From Deltaproteobacteria bacterium (GTDB taxonomy: Bacteria > Myxococcota > SpSt-1050 > JACRCP01), in contig JACRCP010000032.1 of the NCBI GenBank assembly GCA_016218965.1, positions 1-39,294 on the forward strand: 39,294 bases of DNA, written 5' to 3'. Under the pieces are notes generated by a model, which saw nothing but the letters and a program-made list of their open reading frames with translations, did not search any database and was not told the DNA's origin. This document shows, one piece after another, positions 7,605 to 16,013 of the stretch (the stretch's first letter is position 1; the number at the start of each line of letters is the position of its first letter). A program made the translations under genes and the position numbers.

Positions 7605-7636
7605 AAAAGGACGTGGCTGCATCCGGCGCCGAAGGG

Positions 7637-8875
7637 TCATTCCGTCAAAGTCTTCTCCCAGTAGTCGCGGACCTCGTTGTCGAAGTTGGTCATCACGGGG
7701 AGGACGCGGGGGTGGTCGGTAGGGGGAGGGCAGTTCTCGTAGAATTTCCAGTTGAGTCCCTGGCAGGGCGAGAACGAAGGGTTCTCCCGCCTGAAAAAGA
7801 GAAGTGACTTCAACAGAGCCGTGTCCCCGCGGGTCCGCAACGCCTGGTCGGTCAAAGCGCCCATCTTGTGCAGGGCGTAGTTCTCGGGTTCTTTCCATCT
7901 GTCGGAGGTGGCGTGACGATTGAGAACCTCCCTGTGGTCGATGGCGTACAGGACTCCTTTCTTCGATGCGGTCCTGACAAGTGCGACGACGGCGAGAAAC
8001 CCCTCGCGGCTCTCGGTCGTTTTCTTGTGGCGCTCGATCAGGTCATCCACCGCGTCCCGTCCGGCGCATCCTGCATACGCGAAAAGCAGCGCCGCCCTGT
8101 TTTCGAGTTGTTTGAAGGCCGGGGGATTGGCAAAAGCCTTTTTCAGGTACTGTCTTGCGTCTGGCGTGCAGAAGTGCTCGAGCGCGTAAAGCGCGTAGAA
8201 ACAGCTTCTGCCGTCGCCCCATGGCATGCCTTCGACGTTCTTGACCAACTGCGGCACAACCTCCGGGCCTTTTCCGATGAACCTCGGGAGCGCGGTTCCT
8301 GATGTGACAGGCTTTTCGGTGCGGAACACTTGAAGGTAGTGGCGAACTCCGTCAACGTCCGTGGTCAGAAACACGATCGCAGTGAGTGATCCCATCACCA
8401 CGTGCGCGGCTATCTGGTACTTGAAACGTCGCTTCGTGGCGATTCTGTGGACGAGTCGAAGAACGGCGACTCCCGCCAGCCCGGAGCCGACGGTCCATCC
8501 CGCATACGTCATCCCCACGACCGAGGCGTACACGCAGCACGATATTCCTCCGACAACTGCAATAATTCCGGAGAGCGACATGAAAATGACTTTTGCCACC
8601 GACTGGGAGTCGTTGTCTTTGTTCGCTCGGTCGCCGAAGAACTCAACGACATTCGTCACCAATGCCCAGAGCCACAAGGCGTTGCTGACCGCATGCCATC
8701 TGGGATGCGAAATCAAGTAGTGGTGATCCGCGCACATTCCGCATGCCCATGCGATGGCGGGGGCCGCCAGGAGGACAAGGAAGGTAAGCGCGGCGGGTGT
8801 GGTCGAGGCACGGACAACCCGGGGTTGTCCGTGGCACCCGGGGGGCGGAACGATCGCGTCTGCGCGACCTCTCAC
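7637..8875 (-). CDS. Polytopic membrane protein with HEAT-like C-terminal domain
   Basis: I do not recognise a named family. The 412-residue frame begins at a GTG overlapping the stop of the upstream hydrolase gene by 4 bp (GTGA), implying coupled translation. After a 23-residue basic lead comes a signal-like hydrophobic stretch (about 28-45), then GMCADHH and about four membrane segments (near 60-80, 92-118, 122-145 and 155-175). The remaining 230 residues look helical with HEAT-type spacing (YALEHFCTPDARQYLKKAF, ENRAALLFAYAGC, REGFLAVVALV) and contain scattered Cys. A dispersed palindrome (8809-8841) lies within codons 12-23, yet no alternative start exists between it and the first membrane segment, so the repeat is translated. 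Real gene likely; function unknown. Confidence 0.6.
   Translation of the reverse strand: MRGRADAIVPPPGCHGQPRVVRASTTPAALTFLVLLAAPAIAWACGMCADHHYLISHPRWHAVSNALWLWALVTNVVEFFGDRANKDNDSQSVAKVIFMSLSGIIAVVGGISCCVYASVVGMTYAGWTVGSGLAGVAVLRLVHRIATKRRFKYQIAAHVVMGSLTAIVFLTTDVDGVRHYLQVFRTEKPVTSGTALPRFIGKGPEVVPQLVKNVEGMPWGDGRSCFYALYALEHFCTPDARQYLKKAFANPPAFKQLENRAALLFAYAGCAGRDAVDDLIERHKKTTESREGFLAVVALVRTASKKGVLYAIDHREVLNRHATSDRWKEPENYALHKMGALTDQALRTRGDTALLKSLLFFRRENPSFSPCQGLNWKFYENCPPPTDHPRVLPVMTNFDNEVRDYWEKTLTE
8809..8841 (+). repeat. Dispersed palindrome, copy 1 (inside a coding sequence)
   Basis: CACGGACAACCC and GGGTTGTCCGTG form perfect 12-bp arms around one base (8809-8833), followed by GCACCCGG. A near-identical copy in the same orientation, including that tail, lies at 12427-12457. 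Confidence 0.7.
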
Positions 8876-11268
8876 GGTTTTTCCCAGTACAGGACGTCGG
8901 GGATGCCGGCGACGTAGGAGGGTTGGAGGTAGGCGCCGGCGACAGCGTCGTTTTTGATGACGGAGTTGAACTGGGCGGTGGTGAAGAGCATTGTGATCTC
9001 CTGCGAGCGCTTCGCGGGCATGAAGTCGGCGCCGCAGGCCTCGACGTTGTACGGGTCGAAGTCGCAGATGTTGCTTGCGCTGATGTGGCCGGCGCGCATG
9101 AGCTCGACGAGGTTGGTCGGCACCTGAAGGTGCTTGAAGGCGTAGAGCATGTCGGCCACGCTCGGGTTCGGGTCGACCTCCCCGCCTATGAGCTGCGCAG
9201 GCACCGGGATGTACGTGAAGTACTCGGGTTTAACCGTGTTGATCATCGCCGGGGCGTGTCCCGAGGCCGTCAGCAGGCGGTTTTCGGTGGTGAGAGCCAG
9301 AAGCGCCGTCGCGCCGCCGTAGCAGAGTCCGCTCGCGCCCGCGCGGTTTGCGTCGATCCTCCCGTAAAGCCTGTCGGTCGGGTCTTTCGACGTCGCGTCG
9401 AACTCGTCCAGGATGAACCTAACGTCCTTCACGCGCGCGATGGTCGTGGCGTTGAAGTCGGGTTCCTCGCCGACATCCAGGTACGTGTCGCCCTCGTGGT
9501 CCGGCGCCGCCACGACGTACCCGTGGCTTGCGAGGCGGACGCACAGGCTGAAGAACTGGAGCCGCCAGCCGCGGCCGCCGTGCGAATACACAACGGCCGG
9601 AAAGGGCGTCTGGTCCGCCCGCACCGGCGCGTCGCGCACCGCCCCCGTGTCCAGCGGATCGATGTACCCGCCGAGGTCTATCATTTCGTGCGGCATCGCG
9701 CGCGCGGCGTCGCCGGCAGGGTACCAGACCTCGGTCACAAGCGTCCGCTGGCGCGAGACGTCGTAGAACGTGACGGTCGCGACCCCGACGGCAAACGGGC
9801 CGGGTCCGTACGGCGGCGCCGAGCAGCCGGGCCCGTCGCACATCGGCTGCTTCACGCAACGAAGCTCGATCTGGTTGCAGTAGTCCCCTTCGGGGCATTC
9901 GTCGTCTTCGGCGCACTCGATCTGCGGCCCGCACCGGCCGCCGGCGCACCTGCCGCCGGGGCAGTCGGCGTCCGCCGTGCAGAGTTTTCCGGGCTCGCAT
10001 TTCGACGATAGGCAATCGAACCCCGCGGGGCAGTCCGCCGGCTTGCCGCACGGACCGGCAAAGACGCACCGCCCGGCCCGGCACCTGAAATCGATCTGGC
10101 AGTCGTCGTCGGCTTCGCACTTCGTCTTGATCATGCACTTCCCTTCGTCGCAGCGGTACCCGCGGGGGCAGTGATCGTCCTCTGCACACTGCGCCTGCGG
10201 CGGCGCGCACCGGCCGCCCACGCAGCGCAGGTCTTCCGGGCAGTCGGCGTCGACCTGGCACGCGGGCTTCGGCTCGCAGTGGCCGAAGTTGCAGACCATC
10301 CCGGGCCCGCAGTCGACGTCCAGTCCGCAGTCGGCCGGGAAGTAAACGCACGTTCCGGCCAGGCACAGGTCGCCGTGCGCGCAGTCGTCGTCCGACGAGC
10401 AGCCATCGGGCGTCGTGCACACGTGCGTCACGCACTCCATCCCCAGGACCGGGCAGTCCTCGGGATACGAGCAGAGGAGCGGCGGCCAGCAGATGCCGCC
10501 AGCGCAGGCCCACTTGTTGTTGCAGTCGCCGGACGACGCGCACGAGGTCGGCTGGCAGTACCCGTAGTCGCACCGCTCGCCGCCGGGGCACTCGGCGTCG
10601 GTCCGGCACGACGGTATGAGCGTGCAGACGCCGTCGCGGCAGTAGTCCCCCTGCGGGCATTCTTCCTCGGCACTGCACCGGGGGAAGCTGACGCAGAGTC
10701 CGGCAATGCACACCGCGCCGAAACGGCAGCCGAGGTCGTTCATGCAGGTGCTGGGGACGACGCACTGGCCGGCGAGCGCGTTGCAGACCTGGTTGTGGGG
10801 GCACTGGCTGTCGCGGTCGCACGGCGGGACGAAGTGGCATGACGAATCGTAACACTGCTCGTCCTCGGGACAGTCCCCGTCGGCCGCGCACGCGACGACC
10901 TCCGCGCATACTCCATCTTCGCATCTGTTGTGCGGCGGACAGATCGAGTCGTCTCGGCAGCAAATTGCGGTCTCGCACCTGTCGTCCGGTTCGCACCGGC
11001 AGGCCGACCCGCATCGCTCCCCGAGCGGACAATCGTCGAGCACCGCGCAGTCGCACGCCCCCGCGTCGGCCGCCTCGTCCCCGCCCGCGTCTCGCGTCCC
11101 GTCATCCCTCGTCCCATCGTCGGTCGTCCCCGCGTCCCTCGTCTCTCGGTCCCCCGGTCCTCCTCCGTCAGGCGTCGCGCCGGGTTCTTCGATGGCCGGG
11201 GTTCTCCCGCAACTGCAGCCAAAGAGGAGAACTGCCGCCAATGCCATCAACGCCATTTGTCTGGTCAT
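8872..11268 (-). CDS. Lipoprotein: 17 Cys-rich repeats fused to alpha/beta-hydrolase
   Basis: This 798-residue protein starts at ATG 11268 with GGAGG 5 nt upstream. The lipobox LFGC places the lipidated Cys at 18. An Asp/Gly/Thr linker (about 25-70) leads into some 17 repeats of about 22 residues with the pattern C-x5-C-x5-C-x4-C (for example CAEDDHCPRGYRC), ending near residue 475. The last 310 residues are an alpha/beta-hydrolase of dienelactone-hydrolase/PAF-acetylhydrolase style: VVYSHGGRGWR (oxyanion region), nucleophile elbow GASGLCYGG with Cys in place of Ser, IGGEVDPN (acid) and RAGHIS (His). A Cys nucleophile is known in dienelactone hydrolase. It is probably a surface-anchored esterase or lactonase displayed on a Cys-knot stalk. 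The downstream membrane protein gene overlaps its stop. Confidence 0.8.
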   Translation of the reverse strand: MTRQMALMALAAVLLFGCSCGRTPAIEEPGATPDGGGPGDRETRDAGTTDDGTRDDGTRDAGGDEAADAGACDCAVLDDCPLGERCGSACRCEPDDRCETAICCRDDSICPPHNRCEDGVCAEVVACAADGDCPEDEQCYDSSCHFVPPCDRDSQCPHNQVCNALAGQCVVPSTCMNDLGCRFGAVCIAGLCVSFPRCSAEEECPQGDYCRDGVCTLIPSCRTDAECPGGERCDYGYCQPTSCASSGDCNNKWACAGGICWPPLLCSYPEDCPVLGMECVTHVCTTPDGCSSDDDCAHGDLCLAGTCVYFPADCGLDVDCGPGMVCNFGHCEPKPACQVDADCPEDLRCVGGRCAPPQAQCAEDDHCPRGYRCDEGKCMIKTKCEADDDCQIDFRCRAGRCVFAGPCGKPADCPAGFDCLSSKCEPGKLCTADADCPGGRCAGGRCGPQIECAEDDECPEGDYCNQIELRCVKQPMCDGPGCSAPPYGPGPFAVGVATVTFYDVSRQRTLVTEVWYPAGDAARAMPHEMIDLGGYIDPLDTGAVRDAPVRADQTPFPAVVYSHGGRGWRLQFFSLCVRLASHGYVVAAPDHEGDTYLDVGEEPDFNATTIARVKDVRFILDEFDATSKDPTDRLYGRIDANRAGASGLCYGGATALLALTTENRLLTASGHAPAMINTVKPEYFTYIPVPAQLIGGEVDPNPSVADMLYAFKHLQVPTNLVELMRAGHISASNICDFDPYNVEACGADFMPAKRSQEITMLFTTAQFNSVIKNDAVAGAYLQPSYVAGIPDVLYWEKP

Positions 11269-11347
11269 CCGCGCCTCCGACACCGATTGTCGATAGACCT
11301 CCGCACGTCTCGGGGTCAAGATACTGCCGAGTCTACACGCCGCAGAA

Positions 11348-11375
11348 GGCGAAATCAAAGCGGCGAAATCAAAGC
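11348..11375 (+). repeat. 14-bp tandem duplication upstream of the DHH promoter
   Basis: GGCGAAATCAAAGC occurs twice head to tail, ending 5 bp before the -35 box at 11380. It may act as an activator site or simply be a satellite-like duplication. Confidence 0.6.
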
Positions 11376-11379
11376 GCGG

Positions 11380-11408
11380 TTGACATGCCCCGCGGGGGGT
11401 CATAGACT
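11380..11408 (+). promoter_or_regulatory. Promoter of the DHH phosphoesterase gene
   Basis: TTGACA (11380-11385), a 17-bp spacer and TAGACT (11403-11408) lie 34 bp before the start codon. Confidence 0.65.
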
Positions 11409-11441
11409 CCCGGATGCGAATTCGCAACCAAGGAGGTCTTC

Positions 11442-12368
11442 ATGCGGCTGGTGACCAGATCGGACTTTGACGGGCTGGCATGTGCGGCGCTGCTCGAGGA
11501 GATCGGGGTCGTGAATGACTACCTCTTCGTCCATCCCAAGGACGTCCAGGACGGCAAGGTCGCGGTCACCAAGGACGACGTGCTCGCGAACGTCCCGTTC
11601 GTCGAGGGCTGCGGCCTGTGGTTTGACCACCACATGAGCGAGGTCGAGCGCCTCAAGGCCTTTGCGGGGAAAAAGTTCGCCGGCGCCTCGAAACCGGCCC
11701 CCAGCTGCGCCCGCGTCGTCTACGACTACTACGGCGGCGCGGCGAAGTTCAAGAAGTTCGACGACTCGGGCCTCATGTGGGCGGTGGACAAAAGCGACTC
11801 GGGGGACTTGAGCGAAGACGAGATCAAGAACCCCAAAGGGTGGATGCTCCTTTCGTTCGTCATGGACGCGCGCACGGGCCTCGGCCGGTACAAGGACTAC
11901 CGGATCAGCAATCATGCGCTCATGAAGGACATGATCAGGTACTGCCGGACGATGACCATCGAGCAGATCCTGGACGTTCCCGACGTCAAGGAAAGGGTCG
12001 ACAGGTACTTCAAGCAGGAAAAGGAGTACCAGGCGATGATATCGGCCAACAGCCGGCCGGACGGAAACGTCCTCGTCATCGACCTGCGCAACGTCGCCGA
12101 GATCCTGAGCGGGAACCGATTCATCGAATATGCGCTCTTCCCGCAGCAGAACGTCTCGGTCCGCGTGATCTGGGGCCGCGAGAAACGGAACACGGTGTTC
12201 ACCGTGGGGTACAGCATCTTGAACCGCACCTGCAAGTCCAACATAGGCTCGCTCATGCTCAAATATGGCGGGGGCGGGCACCCGCAGGTGGGCACCTGCC
12301 AGGTGGCCACCCCGGAGGCCGACAAGGCGCTGAGCGAAATCGTCTCGGCGCTCAAGGCGGCGGGGTAG
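11442..12368 (+). CDS. DHH-family phosphoesterase
   Basis: This 308-residue DHH/DHHA1 protein has the N-terminal metal-binding motif TRSDFDGLACAALL (residues 5-18), the DHH box in LWFDHHMSE and a later acidic motif, WAVDKSDSGD. The C-terminal DHHA1-like GGGGHPQVGTCQV is the substrate-gripping loop. Relatives include oligoribonuclease/pAp phosphatase (NrnA), cyclic-di-AMP phosphodiesterases and exopolyphosphatases; the sequence does not decide which substrate is used. No membrane or signal segment is visible, so it is cytoplasmic. AGGAGG at 11431-11436 lies 5 nt from the ATG, and a clear promoter is at 11380-11408. It is divergent from the hydrolase lipoprotein and followed by a strong hairpin (12383-12420). 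Confidence 0.88.
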   Translation: MRLVTRSDFDGLACAALLEEIGVVNDYLFVHPKDVQDGKVAVTKDDVLANVPFVEGCGLWFDHHMSEVERLKAFAGKKFAGASKPAPSCARVVYDYYGGAAKFKKFDDSGLMWAVDKSDSGDLSEDEIKNPKGWMLLSFVMDARTGLGRYKDYRISNHALMKDMIRYCRTMTIEQILDVPDVKERVDRYFKQEKEYQAMISANSRPDGNVLVIDLRNVAEILSGNRFIEYALFPQQNVSVRVIWGREKRNTVFTVGYSILNRTCKSNIGSLMLKYGGGGHPQVGTCQVATPEADKALSEIVSALKAAG

Positions 12369-12382
12369 GTTGGGTTCGGGAT

Positions 12383-12420
12383 GTCTTGGAGTGCGGCGGC
12401 GGGCCACCGCACTCCAAGAC
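12383..12420 (+). repeat. Hairpin of the GGAGTGCGGCGGC dispersed repeat, copy 1
   Basis: GTCTTGGAGTGCGG pairs perfectly with CCGCACTCCAAGAC (14-bp stem, 10-nt loop). The first 18 bases recur exactly at 39209-39226. It begins 14 bp after the DHH stop and may help terminate that transcript, although no T-run follows. Confidence 0.7.
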
Positions 12421-12426
12421 GTCGCA

Positions 12427-12457
12427 CACGGACAACCGGGTTGTCCGTGGCACCCGG
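12427..12457 (+). repeat. Dispersed palindrome, copy 2
   Basis: CACGGACAACC and GGTTGTCCGTG form 11-bp arms around one base, followed by the same GCACCCGG tail as the copy at 8809-8841. It lies in the intergenic repeat island between convergent genes. Confidence 0.7.
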
Positions 12458-12495
12458 AGTCGACGAGACGAAGTTGATGTTCGTCCCCCGTTCGA

Positions 12496-12514
12496 AAATC
12501 CCAAATCCCAAATC
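12496..12514 (+). repeat. AAATCCC heptamer repeat
   Basis: There are two full and one partial copy of AAATCCC in the same 191-bp intergenic region. The rest of that region (12458-12495, 12515-12559) shows no gene. Confidence 0.45.
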
Positions 12515-12559
12515 GTTCCTTTTTGTCCCACTTCGTGCCTCCCGCCTCTTGCCTGCTCG

Positions 12560-15073
12560 TCACCTCTGGTTGAACGTCACTTCGAACGTGTGCCAGTCGT
12601 TGTCCTGGCCGGTGAACGTGAGGAAGTAGACGCCGTCGGCGGGGCCGCCGGACGACGGGTCTTTCACGCCGTCTATCTGCGAGAAGATGTCGCTAAACCC
12701 CGGCGGGACGGCGACGTACATCGTCTGCGTGTGCTCGGTCGTGGTCCGGACCGTCCCCGTGTACTTGCGCGTCGCGGCGTTGTACGACGCCCCCTTTATG
12801 AACCCGGGTCCCATGAGGAGGTGCCGGTCGGTCGAGAGGTACGCCGGCTTGTCGGTCTTCTTGACAAACCGGTAGACGCGCGACGTGTGCGGCGCGATCT
12901 CCTGAACGAAAGTCCCCTTGACCGAGGGGATCACCTGCCCGGTCCAGAACTCGATGCCTATGAACTCGGCGTCCGGGTCCATGCCGAGCGAAGCGAGATC
13001 TATGCTGTGCGTGACCGGGGGGCCGTCGGGCCGATCGGTGTATGGGTTCGTCGTGAGGTCCTTGTTGGCGCCCCAGTTGAAAAGCGCCAACACGTGGCCC
13101 TCGTTGGGGTCCGTCTGGGCCATGTGCCAGATCTCCGGGGTCTCCCTTGCAAACAGGTCAAGGGGTCTGGCGGTAGCGCCCGAAAGCGGGAGAATCCGGC
13201 GATAGATGTCGGCCTGTCTGCTTGTGAGGCCCGACGCGTCCTCCCCGAGCGAGATCATCCCGCCCGAGAGCGACGCGACCGACGCCCACGCGCGGGCCTC
13301 CTCCTCCGAGATGTCCCTGAAGAAGAGCTGGTCGTTGTGGTTCCACCAGATCCGGCCGTTCATCCAGTACCGCCGCGCGGCCATCCTGACGCCGGGTTTG
13401 ATTCCGGGCGCCGAGATGCCGCTCCCGCCGTGATCGGGGCAGTCGGCCCCGCCGTCCCAGCACGGCCAGGTGTCGAGCCCGGTGCGGAAGGCGTCAACAA
13501 GCCCGTAGTTGGGGAAGCACATGGCGATGTTGATGAAATGGACGCCCTGCCCGACGGCCGCGCGGTATTCGCGGATGGCGTTGCGGTAGAGCGCGACGTT
13601 CGTCTTGTCCGGATCCGGCGGGAGGACCGAGAGCAGCGTGTAATAGGCGAAGTCCATCTTGACGGACTCGAACCCCCACTCGCCGATCTTGGCGCCGAGC
13701 GTTCTAACGTAATCGATCACGCCGGGGTTGGAGAGATCAAACGGGTGCATGTCCTTCGACATCAGCAGGTCGCCGTACACGTCCTTGGGCAAAAACCAGT
13801 CTTCGTGGTCCAGCCAGGCCTGCGAGTCTTCGGCGGCCGAAAGGGGGGCCATCCAGATCTCCGGCGTCAAACCCCTCGACTTGACGTAGTCTGCCGCCGC
13901 CCTCATGCCCGACGGAAACCCGCCGCCGGCGTTCCAGTCTCCCCAGGTGTCGTTCCACCCCGAGTCGAGCTGCATGCTCGCAAGGCCGAAACGGAGGAAC
14001 TTTTCGGAGAGCGCATCGGCGTTCTGGCGCACGTATTCCTCGGTCAGGTCGTCGCCTATCCCGGTGTACCAGGAGTCCCAGCCCGAAAGCGGGGCGGGCG
14101 GGAGAGCAATCTGTTTTCGCGCGGCCACCTCGCCGGCGTACCGCTCAAGCGCGTCAAAAGGGGTCTTTGTCCCGGCGACGAACACCGCGGCGCCGCCCGA
14201 AATCGTTTTTCCGGGCGGTATCTCGACGTCCCAGGGAAACCTGGCCTCGCCCCACATTTCGGTCATCGAAGCGGTATTGCCGGCCATGGCGACCAAGGGG
14301 ATGGCCCATTCGAAGTCCGTAAACCCCGCGAGAAACGACGCGCCCGACGCAAGGTCATAGGCGACGGCGCTCCCGGACGAATACGACGAGTATGGAGAGA
14401 GCAGGGCGTTTTGCTCCGGGTCGCTCAAGGGCTTGTCGCCGGTGTTCACAAAGACGTAGAAATCCACGACACCGTCCGATCCGTTTTGCAGGACCCTCAC
14501 TTTCGCCGGGTCGTCCCCGACAAAGACGGAGCTCCCGGCCGATTCGGCGGCACGAAACGGGTGGAACTTCCGCACCGTCACGGGACTTGTCGAGACATTT
14601 TCGAACGACGACTCCCATCCGAGCACATCGGGTTTGGCCGGGTCGAGCGTCATGGTCACCGAAGCCTTGAACCCCGAGCCGGTTTCGGCGCTGCACGAAA
14701 ACGTCACCGCGCTCCCAAAACCGCCTTCTGTGCAGGGGAATTTCTTCCCCACGGTCGTGAACACGCGGCTTCGGGGACCGGCGGGCACCTCGACACCGAG
14801 GTGGAGCCTTTCGATCTTCACTCCGTTCACGAGGTCTTTTAGGTCAACCGACCCCCTATCCTGGTCGATTGCGATCTCGAGCACGCCCGTCCCCGCGGTT
14901 ATCGTCCCGCCGTCCTCGCCGATCACCACTCCGCCGTCGGCCTTCCCCGCGTCCCGCGATGCGGCGTCGGGGGCGCCTGCGTCAGACTCGTGCCCGCTGT
15001 CCGGATCGACGTTGACGGAACCGCCGCCGCAGGCGGCCAGACACACGACAGCTATCGTTATGGCTTCCCTCAT
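12560..15073 (-). CDS. Exported GH36-type glycosidase lipoprotein (alpha-galactosidase-like)
   Basis: This 837-residue protein starts at ATG 15073. The lipobox LAAC gives a lipidated Cys15, followed by an Asp/Ala/Gly linker (to about residue 55). A beta-sandwich N-domain precedes a (beta/alpha)8 barrel typical of GH36/melibiase: LSGWDSWYTG, MQLDSGWNDTWGDW, LTPEIWMAP, the nucleophile motif VKMDFAYY (Asp in K-x-D) and WWNHNDQLFFRD with a likely acid/base Asp, then SVASLSGGMISLGED. A C-terminal beta domain follows. It would cleave alpha-galactosides or related oligosaccharides at the cell surface; exact specificity is not readable. No Shine-Dalgarno precedes the ATG, but a promoter whose -10 lies 7 nt upstream suggests a leaderless mRNA. 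It is divergent from maf. Confidence 0.82.
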   Translation of the reverse strand: MREAITIAVVCLAACGGGSVNVDPDSGHESDAGAPDAASRDAGKADGGVVIGEDGGTITAGTGVLEIAIDQDRGSVDLKDLVNGVKIERLHLGVEVPAGPRSRVFTTVGKKFPCTEGGFGSAVTFSCSAETGSGFKASVTMTLDPAKPDVLGWESSFENVSTSPVTVRKFHPFRAAESAGSSVFVGDDPAKVRVLQNGSDGVVDFYVFVNTGDKPLSDPEQNALLSPYSSYSSGSAVAYDLASGASFLAGFTDFEWAIPLVAMAGNTASMTEMWGEARFPWDVEIPPGKTISGGAAVFVAGTKTPFDALERYAGEVAARKQIALPPAPLSGWDSWYTGIGDDLTEEYVRQNADALSEKFLRFGLASMQLDSGWNDTWGDWNAGGGFPSGMRAAADYVKSRGLTPEIWMAPLSAAEDSQAWLDHEDWFLPKDVYGDLLMSKDMHPFDLSNPGVIDYVRTLGAKIGEWGFESVKMDFAYYTLLSVLPPDPDKTNVALYRNAIREYRAAVGQGVHFINIAMCFPNYGLVDAFRTGLDTWPCWDGGADCPDHGGSGISAPGIKPGVRMAARRYWMNGRIWWNHNDQLFFRDISEEEARAWASVASLSGGMISLGEDASGLTSRQADIYRRILPLSGATARPLDLFARETPEIWHMAQTDPNEGHVLALFNWGANKDLTTNPYTDRPDGPPVTHSIDLASLGMDPDAEFIGIEFWTGQVIPSVKGTFVQEIAPHTSRVYRFVKKTDKPAYLSTDRHLLMGPGFIKGASYNAATRKYTGTVRTTTEHTQTMYVAVPPGFSDIFSQIDGVKDPSSGGPADGVYFLTFTGQDNDWHTFEVTFNQR

Positions 15074-15080
15074 CAGCGCG

Positions 15081-15109
15081 ATAGTACGGAAAAGACGCGA
15101 CGTGCTCAA
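15081..15109 (-). promoter_or_regulatory. Promoter of a likely leaderless GH36 mRNA
   Basis: On the minus strand TTGAGC (15109-15104), a 17-bp spacer and TACTAT (15086-15081) are followed by 7 nt and the ATG at 15073. Confidence 0.6.
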
Positions 15110-15151
15110 GGAAAAACGTGGTATTCTTCGGCCGAATATGGAGGTGTCTGC

Positions 15152-15745
15152 TTGAGTCACGCGAAACGTCTGGTCCTTGCGTCGTCGTCGCCGCGGAGAA
15201 GGGATCTCCTTGCCGGCATGGGGTTCGACCTCGACATCGTGCACGCCGACATCGACGAGAGTGCCGAGGCGGGGGAGCCGCCCGCCGAGATGGCCCGGAG
15301 GCTCGCGCGCGCCAAGGCGCACGAGGTGGCGCGGCGTCACTACGCCGGGTGCGACGAGATCGTCCTCGCCGCGGACACGATCGTGGTGCTCGGCGGCGAC
15401 GTTCTCGGGAAACCCGCGGACGCGGCCGACGCGGCGCGGATGCTGGGGATGCTCTCGGGGGCGACGCACACTGTGATCACGGCGTTTTGCATCGTCAATC
15501 CCGCGCGCGGGACGGACCTGGTCCGCGATGTCTCGACCGAAGTCACGTTCCGCACGATGGATGAGCGGTGGATCTCGCGCTATGTCGCGACGGGCGAGCC
15601 GATGGACAAGGCGGGGGCGTACGCCGCGCAGGGGATCGGGGCGAGCATCATCGAAAGGATAGTCGGGTCGTACACCAACGTCGTCGGCCTGCCGCTTTGC
15701 GAGGTCTCGCTTGAGCTGGAAAACCTGGGATTCCGCGTGGTCTGA
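15152..15745 (+). CDS. maf: Maf-like nucleoside triphosphate pyrophosphatase
   Basis: This 197-residue Maf/HAM1-fold protein hydrolyses non-standard or modified nucleotides (dTTP/UTP in the YhdE subgroup) to monophosphate and pyrophosphate, a house-cleaning role in the cytoplasm. Signatures are the N-terminal LVLASSSPRRRDLL, the catalytic EIVLAADTIVV, YVATGEPMDKAGAYAAQGIG and GSYTNVVGLPL, the last two typical of the YhdE type. The start is TTG at 15152, because GGAGG (15140-15144) sits exactly 7 nt upstream and the conserved SSSPRR motif follows directly; the nearby GTG is out of frame. Length is normal. It is divergent from the GH36 gene with 78 bp between start codons; no convincing promoter of its own was found there. 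Confidence 0.9.
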   Translation: MSHAKRLVLASSSPRRRDLLAGMGFDLDIVHADIDESAEAGEPPAEMARRLARAKAHEVARRHYAGCDEIVLAADTIVVLGGDVLGKPADAADAARMLGMLSGATHTVITAFCIVNPARGTDLVRDVSTEVTFRTMDERWISRYVATGEPMDKAGAYAAQGIGASIIERIVGSYTNVVGLPLCEVSLELENLGFRVV

Positions 15746-15752
15746 GGCAAGG

Positions 15753-15878
15753 ATTCAGTCTCGGGTGGGGGCCGGCTTCTCCTGCGCGTCAGTTTCCGAT
15801 GCGTCATCATGTAACTTCGCCCGGCGGTTGCCGTAAACATGCCGCTCCGGGAAACCCGCCCCCCACCCGGGACTGAAT
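15753..15878. mobile_element. Candidate miniature inverted-repeat element (126 bp)
   Basis: The left end, ATTCAGTCTCGGGTGGGGG, matches the inverted right end with a single mismatch over about 19 bp. The interior has no coding frame. It begins 8 bp after the maf stop and fills half of the 268-bp gap before the next gene. No target duplication is obvious. Folding as a terminator is the alternative. Confidence 0.45.
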
Positions 15879-16013
15879 GATCACGGTCTGAGTCGTTTTC
15901 ATGTTGTGTTTCCGGCCCCTTCTGTGATAGTGAGTGCCTGATTCGACGGTATGAAAGAGGGTTTGGCGACGCGCACAGATGAGGCAACGTTTAGTTGTGA
16001 GAAGGGGACGAAC

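Noticed and set aside
12381..12629. 82-residue frame after the DHH gene
   Set aside because: It is composed of dispersed repeats and has no start signals.
11777..14842. Very long plus-strand open frame across the DHH gene and antisense to the GH36 gene
   Set aside because: Codons show no protein-family motif; it exists because of G+C-rich third positions of the genes on the other strand or frame.
15753..15878. Inverted-repeat elements considered as integron attC sites or IS ends
   Set aside because: No attC core sites, no integrase and no transposase frame nearby.
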